Below are positions 10,700 to 21,951 of a DNA stretch of 64,000 bases, piece after piece. Where the stretch lies: assembly GCA_030248215.1 (NCBI GenBank), contig JASANG010002293.1:40447-104446 (forward strand), given 5' to 3'. The notes under the pieces were generated by a model, which saw only the letters and a list, made by a program, of their open reading frames with translations, did no database searches and was not told the origin of the DNA. Position 1 is the first letter of the stretch; each line of letters begins with the position of its first letter. The DNA is from Enoplolaimus lenunculus (Eukaryota > Nematoda > Enoplea > Enoplida > Thoracostomopsidae). The position numbers and the translations under genes were made by a program.

Positions 10700-11485
10700 A
10701 TATGCACAAAAAAGCGCATATATATAACATTTCAAAAATATGGTTTAATTTTCTGATCTGGTTCACGGCCAACAAAACACATTCGTTTGAATCCCTGCTT
10801 AAATTATATAACATAACAACCATAAAAAACACAACAATATATTTTTAGTCGCTAAATTATCGACTTTTCAACAAAGTCCTGTAAAAATTGAGCGCTGACC
10901 ATCCGAGAAACCTCTTTTACTGCCATCACCCATGCGCTGGTGAAAACCCAACGCAAAAACCCGGGTTTTTCGGTTTTTTCGGTTTTTACTAAGAAGTGGA
11001 AAAACGGACAGAGACCACGGGAAATTGTGAGAAATAGGTTTTTTCACTCCTGTTGTCTGAAACGAGTGTCGCTTTATGTGTCTGAGGGGTGCGGAGTTTG
11101 TTGCGTTGTAAAACACCTGCTATAATTGGATGTACCGAACGCTTTGGTGCTTGTGTTCACTGTGACCATGATTGAGTTGAACTGGAAGTAGACGTAAAAT
11201 TTTGTTCCTTTGGAGCCTAAGTTTACTCACAATGTTTTTGCTGATGAATGCTTCGATTTCAAAATAATTGCTACATAAGTTTTTACTTTTGTTTTTGCAT
11301 TGTGCAAAACTTCCAGCTAAAAGTAACGCGGTAGTTATGAACTCAACTTCTGATCAATCGCTGTTTGCTTATCAAGTGTTATAAAATGTCGATATATATA
11401 CCAGTAAAATAGCCATGTGGTTCTCTTTGTATAATTTTGGCACCATTAGCATTTATTAAAGTCATTTATTTGTTCAAGCACGACT
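10700..11485. other. Intergenic, no gene seen
   Basis: No gene was recognised. The open frame on the minus strand at 10868-11116 has no familiar motif. From about 11486 a few TTAGGC-like words mark a degraded piece of the GGCC element group. Confidence 0.4.
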
Positions 11486-11562
11486 TGCCTAGGCTTAGGA
11501 TTAACGCTTAGGCTCAAGAATATGCTTGACCGAGGTATAAACCAAGGGCGAATTACAAGGTG

Positions 11563-11746
11563 GGCCCATGTTACTTTAAGGGGCGTCCAGGTTTCTCGTG
11601 GGTCCATAAAAGAGTAAGTTTAGATTCTAGATTACATTTTTTATGCTTAGGCTATACGCTTAGGAACTCGTTTTTGCAACGCTTAGGCTTTAGATTAAGG
11701 ATATACGCTTAATCTACTGTTTACGCCCCTTAAAATAACATTGGCC
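11563..11746 (+). mobile_element. GGCCCATGTTACTTTAAGG-family MITE with perfect 8-bp TSD
   Basis: This is the reference copy of its family, 184 bp long. Left end GGCCCATGTTACTTTAAGGG; right end is the reverse of GGCCAATGTTATTTTAAGGG. The target duplication ACAAGGTG is exact at 11555-11562 and 11747-11754. The interior has GCTTAGG words. An 8-bp duplication points to hAT-type mobilisation by a transposase made elsewhere. Confidence 0.85.
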
Positions 11747-11754
11747 ACAAGGTG

Positions 11755-13325
11755 TAACAAGCCTGGTGAATATTTGCACGCCTATATCCGTTTTATTTTG
11801 ACCACTATCCGGTTTCGTGACGTTTTTACTATCCGCATGGTAATGAAAAATTGCGAGTTATATATAAGTACGTGGTTTGGCCCAATGGGCACATTTCTTA
11901 ATTTGAGCAAAAATTACACAATTTGTGTTATTTCTATAACAGAAACGGATATCGATTTCACCTGAACCAGACATCCGATTACACCTCGATCGTACGATAC
12001 CCGTCAGTACATTAATGGGTAAAATAGCTGAGCAGTTAACTCCAAACCACACACAGCCGAGCGCTCCAAAGAAGCTGAACAACGAAGACAAGCAGTTTAT
12101 TTAAAAACGCAAAAATATACAGTAAAAAGCGAATAATAAATCACAACAAACCGCTGTAAAGCTAAAGCAATACAATTTGACAAAATAAAATTAAAGCCAA
12201 AATTTCTATTTCTATACAGACTGAAGCAGAAAGTTAAGTACGATACGGCAGCTTTAGGGATTTACAAATGTCTTTGCAAATAATCAAACGATATTTTGGT
12301 GTTTATATAACTTTTTCATAAATAAACGTCTTGCAGTTGAGGTTACAAACCAAACAACTGCTATCAACCCTTTACCGCATAGAGCATACTGTGAGCAACT
12401 AATTGCAAACTGAGTATATATGCCCATAAAGATATATATACACAGTGCACACTTACACAGTGTTTATTAATATTCAACACACCTAAGTACGTATGCATAA
12501 CGCAAAATCGTCATAAGAATTGACAGCCCCGTTGGGCTTCGAACGTCAAGATCCTATAAACCTGTCCAACGGCCACTGATGGTTATAATTCCAGCTCGAA
12601 ATTAGGTATAGAATATAATCTCAAATGTGTGCAGCACCCATCAACATGTTGGCGATAATTTAAAACCCACAGCTGAGGGTCTTCGTCAGTTTGAAAACCA
12701 ATTGGTAACAAGCGCTATAGCAATTTGAGAATACCGACACAGATGTCAAAAGCGAACCGCCATACTCGCGAATAATGTCGAACCAATACCTTGAGAGCTG
12801 AATAAATTATAGGTCAACTTGAAACGAACCCTGCTTCAGGCGAGCATATCAAAGTAATTACTAATATGTAAATTTAAATTTAACTGGATACAGTTTACCA
12901 TTACGAATGCATTATACAGGTTATATTTGTAGTATATACTTCGGATATAATATAAAAATATATATACAATATTTATAGAAATACCTGCGCAAATCACAAT
13001 ACCTGAGAAAAGCAATATATATCACAAAAATCGGTAAGTTTTCACACCATCCCTACAATTTCCTACCACATAATTAAAGCTAGAAAATAATATACATTCG
13101 GCTGAAAATTTAAATTAACTTCTGTTTCGGATCCAACAAAAAATTTTGAAAACATCCTCCTAAGACTGTCACAATCCTGCTCTACTGGTACCTTGACATA
13201 CGCTTTTATACATTCAAAACATAGATGCTGCATATGAAGTTTGACCGCATTCAAAACACGCTCCTAAAACTCATATTTTAGCATTCTGTCGCGTTTGATA
13301 GTAAAGTACTTCATTTACTGAAATT

Positions 13326-13326
<1 letters not shown>
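11755..13326. other. Intergenic, no gene seen
   Basis: The sequence is AT-rich without a supported gene. Around 12528-12582, on the minus strand, a B-box-like GACGTTCGAAGCCC and a preceding AGTGGCCGTTGG hint at an old tRNA-derived SINE head, too weak to call. Confidence 0.4.

Positions 13327-13376
<50 letters not shown>
13327..13376. repeat. (AT)n microsatellite
   Basis: Alternating TA with occasional ATGTAT interruptions, directly abutting the MITE that starts at 13379. Confidence 0.9.
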
Positions 13377-13378
13377 TT

Positions 13379-13773
13379 CAGGATGCAACCGGAATTACAA
13401 TTTACCGGAACTGGAATTTGACAAACTTACCGGAAACGGAAAATGAATAATACATGCCACCGAAAAATTCATATTAATTTTATTTTGTTTTTTTGCAATA
13501 TTATTTGTGAAATATCCTTAGTTGGCGATAGTTATTCACTTTATTTGTTGTATTTGAGATTTTCATATCCACGGAAGTGAATACTACGTTCGATATTTTA
13601 ATTTCGGCGATTGTCAAATAAAATCTATTTAAATATTATCGTCATTTTTTTCGTTAAATATCTAAATTTACACCAACCAAATTCTATTACCGGAATTTTT
13701 AATTTGGGCAAAATTTTACCTAAACCGGAAGGTATAAAAAAAATGCCGCACCCGGAATCCCGGTTGCACCCTG
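13379..13773 (+). mobile_element. CAGGGTGCAACCGGAATT-family MITE
   Basis: Left end CAGGATGCAACCGGAATTAC; right end GGAATCCCGGTTGCACCCTG. The subterminal region has ACCGGAA repeats and the interior is AT-rich. CAGGG termini are typical of hAT elements. The flanks do not show a matching duplication, possibly because the left flank is a microsatellite that has changed length. Confidence 0.75.
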
Positions 13774-14197
13774 AATTAAGTTCGTATACGCAAAAGTCAC
13801 ACCCAACCTGGAATCAAAATACGGCCAGTAAGGTTCCATACAATTAAGGAGTTAACAAGACATCAGCTGTCTACAAGTTTCCTACTCAGAATATACTTAA
13901 TTGCGTACCTTTATCTTTGACTACTACCGACCTTTGATTTAAACACAATATGTAGTGCATATGTGCTCACGGTGACAGTGTAAGATATAAATCAAGTGCA
14001 GTATACAGCAAGCGAACAGCCAAAATTATAATACGTACGCGCTTCGCCACGCCAGCGTCTAATTCAAAATATGCCTTAGCTGCTAAAACTATCTACTGGA
14101 CAAATTTGAAACTGAAGTTAGATAGATTTAAGTCAATCGTGTTGGTTTGTTTTGCTTCAAAGCAACGTGATTGGTTTCTGAATAGAAACCAAAAAAC
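13774..14197. other. Intergenic, no gene seen
   Basis: No gene, RNA or repeat was recognised in this stretch. Confidence 0.45.
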
Positions 14198-14298
14198 AAC
14201 AATATTCGACGAATGCAATAAAGTTGTCAAAACACCATAATTTGAGCCAAATCTTAATTTGAAAACTTCAATTGTTTATCATAGAAAGTCAATTTTAT

Positions 14299-14445
14299 GG
14301 CCCATGTAAACATCAGGGACGGAACGGTACTTCTGTGGGACTGCAATAGAGTAAGCTTAAGCTTTAGATTAATTTTTAGCTTGGCTTAGGCTTAGGTTTA
14401 GGAATACGATTATAATACTGTTCCGCTTCTGTTTTTACATTGGCC
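14299..14445 (+). mobile_element. GGCCCATGTAAA-family MITE, duplication unit 1
   Basis: Left end GGCCCATGTAAACATCAGGG; right end TTCTGTTTTTACATTGGCC. The interior is GCTTAGGCTTAGG-like. It has both termini and is about 147 bp. No exact target duplication was found. Confidence 0.75.
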
Positions 14446-14704
14446 AATATTGCCGATAAACCAGGGACGTATGCAATGAACGAGACAGGGAGATATATCC
14501 CCTTAAATTTGTGGACAGTCAAGAAAATGGTACATTTACAACCTGTAGAATAACTTATCGCAAGGAAGCCACGACGCCAATTCTAACGGGGATAACTACA
14601 AATAACAATATTCGACGAATGCAATAAAGTTGTCAAAACACCATAATTTGAGCCAAATCTTACTTTGAAAACTTCAATTGTTTATCATAGAAAGTCAATT
14701 TTAT

Positions 14705-14862
14705 GGCCTATGTAAACATCAGGGACGGAACGGTATTTCTGTGGGACTGCAATAGAGTAAGCTTAAGCTTTAGATTAATTTTTAGCTTGGTTTAGGCTTA
14801 GGTTTAGGTTTAGGAATACGATTATACGTAATACTGTTCCGCTTCTGTTTTTTACATTGGCC
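14705..14862 (+). mobile_element. GGCCCATGTAAA-family MITE, duplication unit 2
   Basis: This is the same element as at 14299, carried along by the tandem duplication rather than inserted independently. It has a longer TTAGGT run and one changed terminal base (GGCCTATG). Confidence 0.75.
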
Positions 14863-15017
14863 AATACTGCCGATAAACCAGGGACGTATGCAATGAACGA
14901 GACAGGGAGATATATCCCCTTAAATTTGTGGACAGCCAAGAAAATGGTACATTTACAACCTGTAGAATAACTTATCGCAAGGAAGCCACGACGCCAATTC
15001 TAACGGGGATAACTACA

Positions 15018-15367
15018 TCAAAAAATTTTCTCGCTCGCCAAAATTCTTTTCCACACAGTTATCCGGTTAGGAAATAAAATTCTGACTGCGCCCGCGTGAT
15101 AATCCTTTTGCAGGCGGTTCCTGGTACTGTATGGAACGCGTATGTACAAGGTATTAAGTACGTTATATTTAAACAAACCAAAAAAGCATATACTGATTAT
15201 ATATAACATTTATATACAATTTGATAATAAATATATTGAAGCGAGCAGATTTTGGCAAGCAATTTGACATATATCCAGCGCTTCGATTCAATTTTCAAAT
15301 ATTCTAATTTGACCGATATTTTGTGCTAAAAACTATAACGTAACGGTGACGGTACGTAACCTGGACC
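15018..15367. other. Intergenic, no gene seen
   Basis: No gene, RNA or repeat was recognised in this stretch. Confidence 0.4.
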
Positions 15368-15713
15368 CAGAGTGGCAACAAAGGTTCGGATTCGGATTCG
15401 GCAAAAATTTGAGGTTCGGATTCGGTTGTGAAAAAGCCGAGTCCAACAAAGTTCGGCAATATGTTTTTTCATTTTTAACCAATAAATTTTTTTTAAATAC
15501 CTTCCTATAAAAATCAATATTTTTTATTTCAGGTGAGAAATCTCAGACCTGACGTCGGGACGAAATATATTAACGTATTAAAAGTTATACGGCTGGCATT
15601 GCGTTGATATTCTGAAACACATTATTGATATATCTGAAATTTGCAACATGCACGATTCGGATTTGGATTCGGCAACTTAGCACTCGATTCGGAGTGGATT
15701 CGGTGCCACCCTG
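15368..15713 (+). mobile_element. CAGGGTGGCAACAAAGG-family MITE
   Basis: Left end CAGAGTGGCAACAAAGGTTC; right end GGATTCGGTGCCACCCTG. GGATTCGG repeats fill the subterminal regions. The flanks CCTGGACC and GATGGACC share six of eight bases, an aged 8-bp duplication. This is a hAT-like non-autonomous element. Confidence 0.75.
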
Positions 15714-15719
15714 ATGGAC

Positions 15720-16740
15720 CTATCTAGCGATTAAATGAAAAGTGGCGCCAAACCTATAAATCTCGACGCCGTGAATGCAACGGTACCGCTTTTAGCTGCA
15801 TGGCCAACGGTTCAAAAGTTATGACACTCTAAACAACACTGCAAAACGAACAGGTTGCACAGAAAAAGTATCTATCGCTGATATATTTGCAACCTAAAAG
15901 CTTCACCAGGTTTATTCCAACTACAAATTTTTGGAAGGCGGCTGTACACATTTAATTTAGTAGAAAATAAAAATTTAAAGGGTCATAACTTTTTTGAACC
16001 ATGAGTCATACAGCTCATGCGCGTCGAGATCTATTAAATCACACACGTATATACTTTTCGTTAAATCCCTAATGGCGTTTATATTCCGTAGCAGCCGTAC
16101 GTCCGCCGCAAATAACGCTAATATTAACCAAACAACTGTTATTCATAAGGAAATCTATATATTTCACCTTAATTTTCATTCTTGGTTAAACTACCACTAC
16201 TTCAGCCTACATACCGCAATAAACTTGAATTCTTACCGAAATAGACACTAAAGCGTTGAGTTGCAGAAACACAACTTGAAGCCGACTTCTGAATCGGTAA
16301 TAATTTCGCAAACAGAAATCTACACTGAAACCGTCTGATTTTGCTAAAGCTACAAAACTAAATTACAAAGTCAACTTTTAGTCAAAGTCAAACGTAAGCC
16401 ATGTTTCAGCAAACCTGCCGCTAATATCCGGTATAAAACACACCATGTTTGATAAACGATCATTGTGTCGCGTCTAATATTTCAATAATTTTTGTTAGCT
16501 GATATGAAAGTGATATTTAAATACGGCTTGATTGACGGCAAAATACAGTAAAGTATACAAACGCATGACGGTTTTCAACATTTGGAATCATACAAATATG
16601 GCAAACAACAAAAAACTTTACAAAATATAATCTCAAAGTCAACACAGTGAGAAAACACCAATGGTTTGTTAAGTGTTCAATGTAACCCAACGCAAAGTTC
16701 ACACTACCAAAACGTACTCGTTTGTAAAGATAAATAACAG
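15720..16740. other. Intergenic, no gene seen
   Basis: No supported gene or RNA. Open frames on both strands are under 90 codons with no familiar motif. Confidence 0.4.
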
Positions 16741-16745
16741 CATTG

Positions 16746-16905
16746 CAGGGTGCAACACCGCAATTACAATTTACCGGAACTCGAATTTGAAAAAACTACC
16801 GGAAACGAAACCGGAAAATGAAAAATACATGCGACCGAAAAATTCATTTTTATTTGAACCGTATGGTGAAAAAATGCCGGAACCGGAATTTTGGTTGCAG
16901 TCGCA
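16746..16905 (+). mobile_element. CAGGGTGCAACCGGAATT-family MITE, short copy
   Basis: Left end CAGGGTGCAACACCGCAATT; right end ACCGGAATTTTGGTTGCAG, slightly altered. The flanks CAGCATTG and CAGCATAG match at seven of eight bases. The single GAAAAAATGCCGG word near the right end is the same motif that is amplified in the copy at 22852-23459. Confidence 0.7.
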
Positions 16906-16909
16906 CAGC

Positions 16910-18147
16910 ATAGCCTTAATTGGTTGATATTAACTTTCTCGGCTGTTTAAGGCGGAATCATGTCTGATAATTCTGTGCGGTTTCTGATTGGTTACTTGAT
17001 AGTCGTAATCCTGCTTGATTCCATTTACTCTTTAACAACAAACTGTTTGGTTGTCAACATGTGGCGATCTTTGCCAATCACCAATCAGGAAAGAGTATTC
17101 GCAACAGCCAATCGTATTTGAGTATGACATTAAGGCAGTAACCAATCACAAAGTGTGCACTTGTCGCATATAAAGAATTACGCCGTGAGCTAGCCCAAGT
17201 CGTAATTACGCCCTGGACTAGCCCAAGTCGTAATTACGCCCTGGACTAGCCCAATTCGGAATTGGGCTAAATTACGACTTGGCCTACGACATATATACCT
17301 ACATAGTCTTCTGAATTGTTGGAGACCATCACCGGAAAAAATTACAATACTGGCTTTTAAAAAAGATAGAATTAGCAAATCATTATCAATGGTCCAATAC
17401 GGAGGCAGTTAGTTACCGTTCCAAAAACGAATACGTCCTCAGGACATCTGTTGGTACACACCATTATAAAAAGCAATATATATAAGTGCTCATGATGGTA
17501 TACACAACACAAACACAACACAATGATATTGATATGTAAAATAACACCAAACAGCAAAACGGTGTTTATGACAGTGTCAAACGGTATGCAAGTAAAACGC
17601 AGTGAAGTACGTACAACACGTTAATGCATGCAGCAATTAGCAATACATGACAACTCAGCAACGCAAGCAAAACCGTGGCCAGATGGGTTGAGACCCCTCA
17701 AACCATAAAAAATGCCCCCAAACCACAAAAACGCCACGCTCCCCCTGACAAAGTTCAAGGTTCTTGCCGTCCTGCATCACTCAATCAACGCATACGTATA
17801 TGTTGCATCTTTAAAAGTATTCGTAAAAGTTAATTTGAAAGTCGTCATTCGAAGTTCGGTAAATCAAAAACAACTAAATAAGCTGAAACTCAATTGGATT
17901 CCGCTCTGTAAAAGCTTCGTCGAATGGATATATAATTTGTGTAACGTTTAGCAGTGTTTTTCCGGTTTCAAAGGGAAACGTAGGTTTCGTAACAGATACT
18001 CACACTAAACCTGCCGTTCTGGTCATACATAAAACAACCTTGATTTTACCGACTAGTCTTTATGGACGACTATAGTCGTTGCAGCTATTGGCCGATAATG
18101 CTGACGCTGACGAGTTTTGCATGCCTAAAGCTCAAATGTTATTAAAG
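16910..18147. other. Intergenic with a 28-bp triplication, no gene seen
   Basis: A 28-bp unit beginning CTAGCCCAAGTCGTAATTAC is repeated at 17190, 17218 and 17246, ending in an inverted CCAATTCGGAATTGG. Nothing else in this stretch looks like a gene or RNA. Confidence 0.55.
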
Positions 18148-18470
18148 ATATATATAATATATATTATATATTATATATAATATATATTTATATATATTTA
18201 TATATAATTAAATTGCCACAAGCCGTATAACCATAATTATTATTTACAAACAGTACACACAAATACGTAGTGTGAGACGCTGCGCGAGATTCATTACAGT
18301 CAGATCAAAAATTTAAATTTAAAATATATACATAAAAGCTGTTGCTATGTATAATATATATAAATATATATACATATACATATATATGTATACACATATA
18401 TACATATACATACATATATAATTATTAATGTATATATATAAATATATATACATATATAATTGTATTTTGC
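18148..18470. repeat. AT-rich low-complexity tract, (TATATA/CATATA)n
   Basis: Two long TA-alternating tracts (about 18148-18210 and 18340-18465) are separated by ordinary sequence. They could form cruciforms and are likely length-variable. Confidence 0.85.
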
Positions 18471-19233
18471 AGCAGTAATATAGTATTTTAATTAATAACG
18501 AGGTAATATGGATACCTAAAAATCGCCTTCCAACCAGTCCCTCAACCTGGAATTATTAATATAAGATGAGAACGAATATTTTGCAACATATAATTCTTTC
18601 GACTCTAATCAATACATTTTCGAGGTTGGGGGGGGCAAAGTTCGAAGATATTTGTCGATAAATTTTCCAAGAACCTGAGAGTACACTTCACTGATGAATG
18701 AATTTCACAAAATATAATACAAAAGGTAACTGGTTCAAAACTACGATCGTACCCTGGCTTATTCATTCCAATAGTACATCAATTTTTCCTATTTGTACGC
18801 TCTACACCTTATATTATCAGTAAAATTTGGGACACATATATATTTTTTCGCTTGCTTCCCAAAATTAAATTTAAACCAACTTGCAGCATGAGCACTCGGC
18901 TCTTGTACTGGTTATTCCACATTTAAGTACGCTTAGGCTTACGAAAATGCTTTATATATGGTTAAGTTTTTGTCTACATCTTAACCTAAAATATGGGGGA
19001 AAGTACACTAGGACGTGTCTACACCTTAACCTAAAATATGGGGCAAAGTACACTAGGACGCGAGTACTTAGCACTGATATCAAATGCTCTTACGATGATG
19101 ATTTAGTAAATAAATATTTTTTCTAATTTGTTTCTAACCAACTGCAATTTCTGAACTACCGACTAAGGCGGTCTAAATATACATTTAGATGACAACAAAC
19201 AAAACACAAAACCATCAACAAAGTATACTACAC
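18471..19233. other. Intergenic with a small tandem duplication, no gene seen
   Basis: The words CTACA(T/C)CTTAACCTAAAA and ATATGGGG with AAGTACACTAGGACG occur twice, near 18973-19016 and 19020-19060, a 45-bp tandem pair. No gene is supported. Confidence 0.5.
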
Positions 19234-19576
19234 TGGCTGGGTTTCAGAAACCCTATATACGCACGACTTAAGTATGTGCTAAGCAATTACTTAAAACCGT
19301 TTTATCGTTGTTAAAAGCGTACTTGGGTAAAGTAAATACTTAAGTCACTGACAAAATTTTATATATTACAGGGCAACGGTTCGATCATATTAGTCTTGTC
19401 CTAATTAAAATTGGTAGACTTATGATGCCTCCATAATATAACGCAAAAATATAGATTTCTTCTAACGATAGTTCCTCTCACATCTGGTGTTTGTTTTTGC
19501 TCAAAAAGTTAAGTATTTACTACTTAAGTCAGTGACTTCAAGTAGATACTTAAGTAAGATTTCGGAAACCCAACCA
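19234..19576 (+). mobile_element. TGGTTGGGTTTCCGAAA-family TIR element
   Basis: Left end TGGCTGGGTTTCAGAAACCC; right end is the reverse of TGGTTGGGTTTCCGAAATC. The interior carries ACTTAAGTA words repeatedly in both directions. Half copies are seen near 35940-36063 and 55105-55192. No matching target duplication was found. Confidence 0.6.
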
Positions 19577-20085
19577 ACCAACCACTGTTTCTTAACAAAT
19601 AAGTACGGCAAATGCAATCTGATTTACTGATCCCAAGATCAACCAATTATAATACTTCACGAAACAGTCCATAATAGGATCAGCTGCGGTACGTCAAGCA
19701 TTCCTGAAACAAACAAATGCATTCATTATTTGTAACGGACCAAAACCATACAAAATATATGTCAGGTTCCACACCGGAATTCCGGTTAAAGTCGCAATTC
19801 CTGCGAATAGTCGAATCTTTCAGAGCGACCACTGTTCCTAAAAAATAAAATTTGGAAATTGTTCCGAAAATTATAGAGGATGCATTTTAGATCAGAACAT
19901 AAGAAACTTTTGTATACTTTCAAATCGTTTTTTTTTCAAAAAAAGCCGAATGAACGATAGCTTCACCACGTCTTGTTTTTCACATTGTCCTTTTCAGAAA
20001 TTAAATTGTCTCTGTCAGAAACTGAAATTTGCGGAATGTGTTTTAAATTTGAAGAAATTAGCCACTTTTTTTGCCAAATTTGAAA
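19577..20085. other. Intergenic, no gene seen
   Basis: No gene was recognised. A short piece near 19764-19805 (CACACCGGAATTCCGGTT) looks like a terminus of the CAGGGTGCAACC family. Confidence 0.4.
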
Positions 20086-20290
20086 AAATTACGAAAAGAT
20101 TTTAAAATTTGAGAAAATTTGAGAAAATTGAGAAAATTTGAGAAAATTGAGAAAATTTGAGAAATTTTAGAAAATTTGAGAAATTTTAGAAAATTTGAGA
20201 AAATTGAGAAAACTGAGAAAATTTGAGAAAATTGAGAAAATTTGAGAAAATTTGACAAAATTGAGAAATTTTGACAAAATTGAGGACATT
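20086..20290. repeat. Imperfect tandem repeat of GAGAAAATTT/GAGAAAATT
   Basis: Alternating 9- and 10-bp units of GAGAAAATT(T) run for about 200 bp with drift to GACAAAATT at the right edge. The minus-strand open frame across it is a repeat artefact. Confidence 0.85.
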
Positions 20291-20414
20291 TGAAGAGGTG
20301 GCGACTATGCGATTTTTACTCGTGTTCCTACTAACAACTGTATCATATTTTATGATGAACTATAGTAAAGTCATATATAGACGTTAACTCAAAAACTATC
20401 CATTTATCACAATC

Positions 20415-20601
20415 GGCCCATGTAAAGATCAAGCGCAGAACGTTTTTCTGTAGGTGTCTGGAATAGAGCAAACTTACGCTTTTGACTTATTTCTTTGCTT
20501 AGGTTTAGACTTAGATATAAGCTTGCTCATAGGCTTAAGCTTAGGCTTAACCTTAGGAATATTCTTATGCTACTGTTCCGCCCCTATTCTACACATTCGC
20601 C
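20415..20601 (+). mobile_element. GGCCCATGTAAA-family MITE
   Basis: Left end GGCCCATGTAAAGATCAAGC; right end TGTTCCGCCCCTATTCTAC then ACATTCGCC. The interior is made of TTAGGC/CTTAAG words. The flanks TCACAATC and ACACAACT are partly alike, consistent with an old 8-bp duplication. Confidence 0.7.
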
Positions 20602-20929
20602 ACACAACTGAACCGGCTACTTGAGTTGATTCGGCAATTGTGATGTGCGATTTTTGCTAATTAAATATTAGCCTTGTATCCTGTTCATAGAATATGCCTA
20701 CATTTAGAAAGATGCAATAATTGTCATTTAGCAGTTTCGCAGCGTTACAGCATGCACTAATGCAAACTCTACAATATCTTGCGTACACCAGGTAACATCG
20801 TTTGGTAGTACAATACTACAAGCGTGGCCAGTACTCAACAACGCATCTACTCTACAGAGCACATTCTGCTTGTTTCAGTAGCCACAAATAAGGACTATAA
20901 TGTGCCAAGACGACTAAGGGCTTAACATT

Positions 20930-21092
20930 GGCCCGTGGCCAGCTCACCTTGCTGGGGGGGGGATGGAAGCTGAAAATCTTTCAGGAGGGGCATATTCAAA
21001 GGCTTTCAATGACTTACAAACAAGGTTGAAAATTTTCTAGGGGCGGGGCTAAAATTTTTCTATCCGGGATGAGCCCCCCTTGGCTACGGGCC
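20930..21092 (+). mobile_element. GGCCCGTAGCCA-family MITE
   Basis: Left end GGCCCGTGGCCAGCTCACC; right end CTTGGCTACGGGCC. The interior has G-rich runs and the words GGTTGAAAATTTTC and GGGGCGGGGC. A second copy in opposite orientation lies at 21779-21951. No exact target duplication was found. Confidence 0.65.
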
Positions 21093-21778
21093 CGTCTAGA
21101 CTGCTTTTTTAGAAAGATAACTAATCAAATTCGCAAATAATAACACAACAGCATGCAAAAGCGCAAAACATATACACTATAGTTGTAGCACGGCTTAGCG
21201 TTATTCCGAGATACGATCGCGTAATGTTGCGATGAGTCGAGTATGAGGAGCACTCGACGAACGAAGCATACGGGTTGACCTATTGAGACAAAACGAGCTA
21301 TTCACGACAGCTTCATTTAGTCTGAGCGGCAAGGTTACCAGTGTGCACAGCACACGCGAAACATCGAGCGATAACTGTTCAGCGTGTGTTTGACGCCAAA
21401 GGCGTCCCCACAGAGGGCGATTGGGGTACCGTGTTTCCTCCCCCCACCGATTTGGCCGACACCCCAACTAGACTCGCTCTAAAAGTATTCAGTGTTGAAT
21501 TGCAATTACAAGTGGACCCCTAAACAATTTTTCGGTCCAATCCCCAAATATAATTTTTTTGCGGACGTCTCTGTTCGAGTCCTAGTTTTAGTTAATGAAC
21601 GTTCCGGTGTTTGTTCGCGGTGTCCCACGTCTCAACTTCTGTATATGGAATTAAGCTCTAAAGTTCAAACCCATTTTAACCAAACAACGATGTCGCCCGG
21701 TCAGAAAACACCTTGTCTGCCGACAAATCACAGCATAAACAGGGTAACAAGACGCATCGATGAGTTAAACACGACCAC
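21093..21778. other. GC-richer segment of unknown content between two inverted MITEs
   Basis: This 686-bp stretch is visibly richer in G and C and in CpG than its surroundings. Open frames cross it on both strands (for example 21201-21467 on the minus strand and 21492-21872 on the plus), but none shows a recognisable domain. It could be a captured gene fragment, a CpG-rich first exon or an element interior. No function is proposed. Confidence 0.35.
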
Positions 21779-21951
21779 GCCCGTCGTAGCCATAGGTGCG
21801 CCAGAGGGGTCTCAGCCCGCCTTAGCGAATTTTGCCCCTCCCTCCCTTATAAATTTTCAACCTTGGATGTAAGCCACCAAAAAGCTTTGTACGCTCATGC
21901 TCAAAAATTGTTTAGCCGCTATTCTAGAATTGTGAACTGGCTACGCGGGCC
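21779..21951 (-). mobile_element. GGCCCGTAGCCA-family MITE, inverted copy
   Basis: The ends are GCCCGTCGTAGCC and GGCTACGCGGGCC. The interior GCCCCTCCCTCCCTTATAAA then TTTTCAACC is the reverse of the interior of the 20930 copy, so the two copies face opposite ways around the GC-rich segment. Confidence 0.6.

Larger units (their letters stand above)
14198..15017 (+). repeat. Tandem segmental duplication, about 410-bp unit, each with a MITE
   Basis: Unit 1 (14198-14600) and unit 2 (14604-15017) both begin AACAATATTCGACGAATGC and end AACGGGGATAACTACA. They are nearly identical apart from small indels, including one extra TAGGTT hexamer and an extra TACGTA word in unit 2. The duplication is recent and copied the resident MITE with its flanks. 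Confidence 0.9.

Noticed and set aside
12528-12582. Possible tRNA-derived SINE head on the minus strand
   Set aside because: Only a B-box-like word is convincing. The stems do not fold into a tRNA and no second copy was found in the window.
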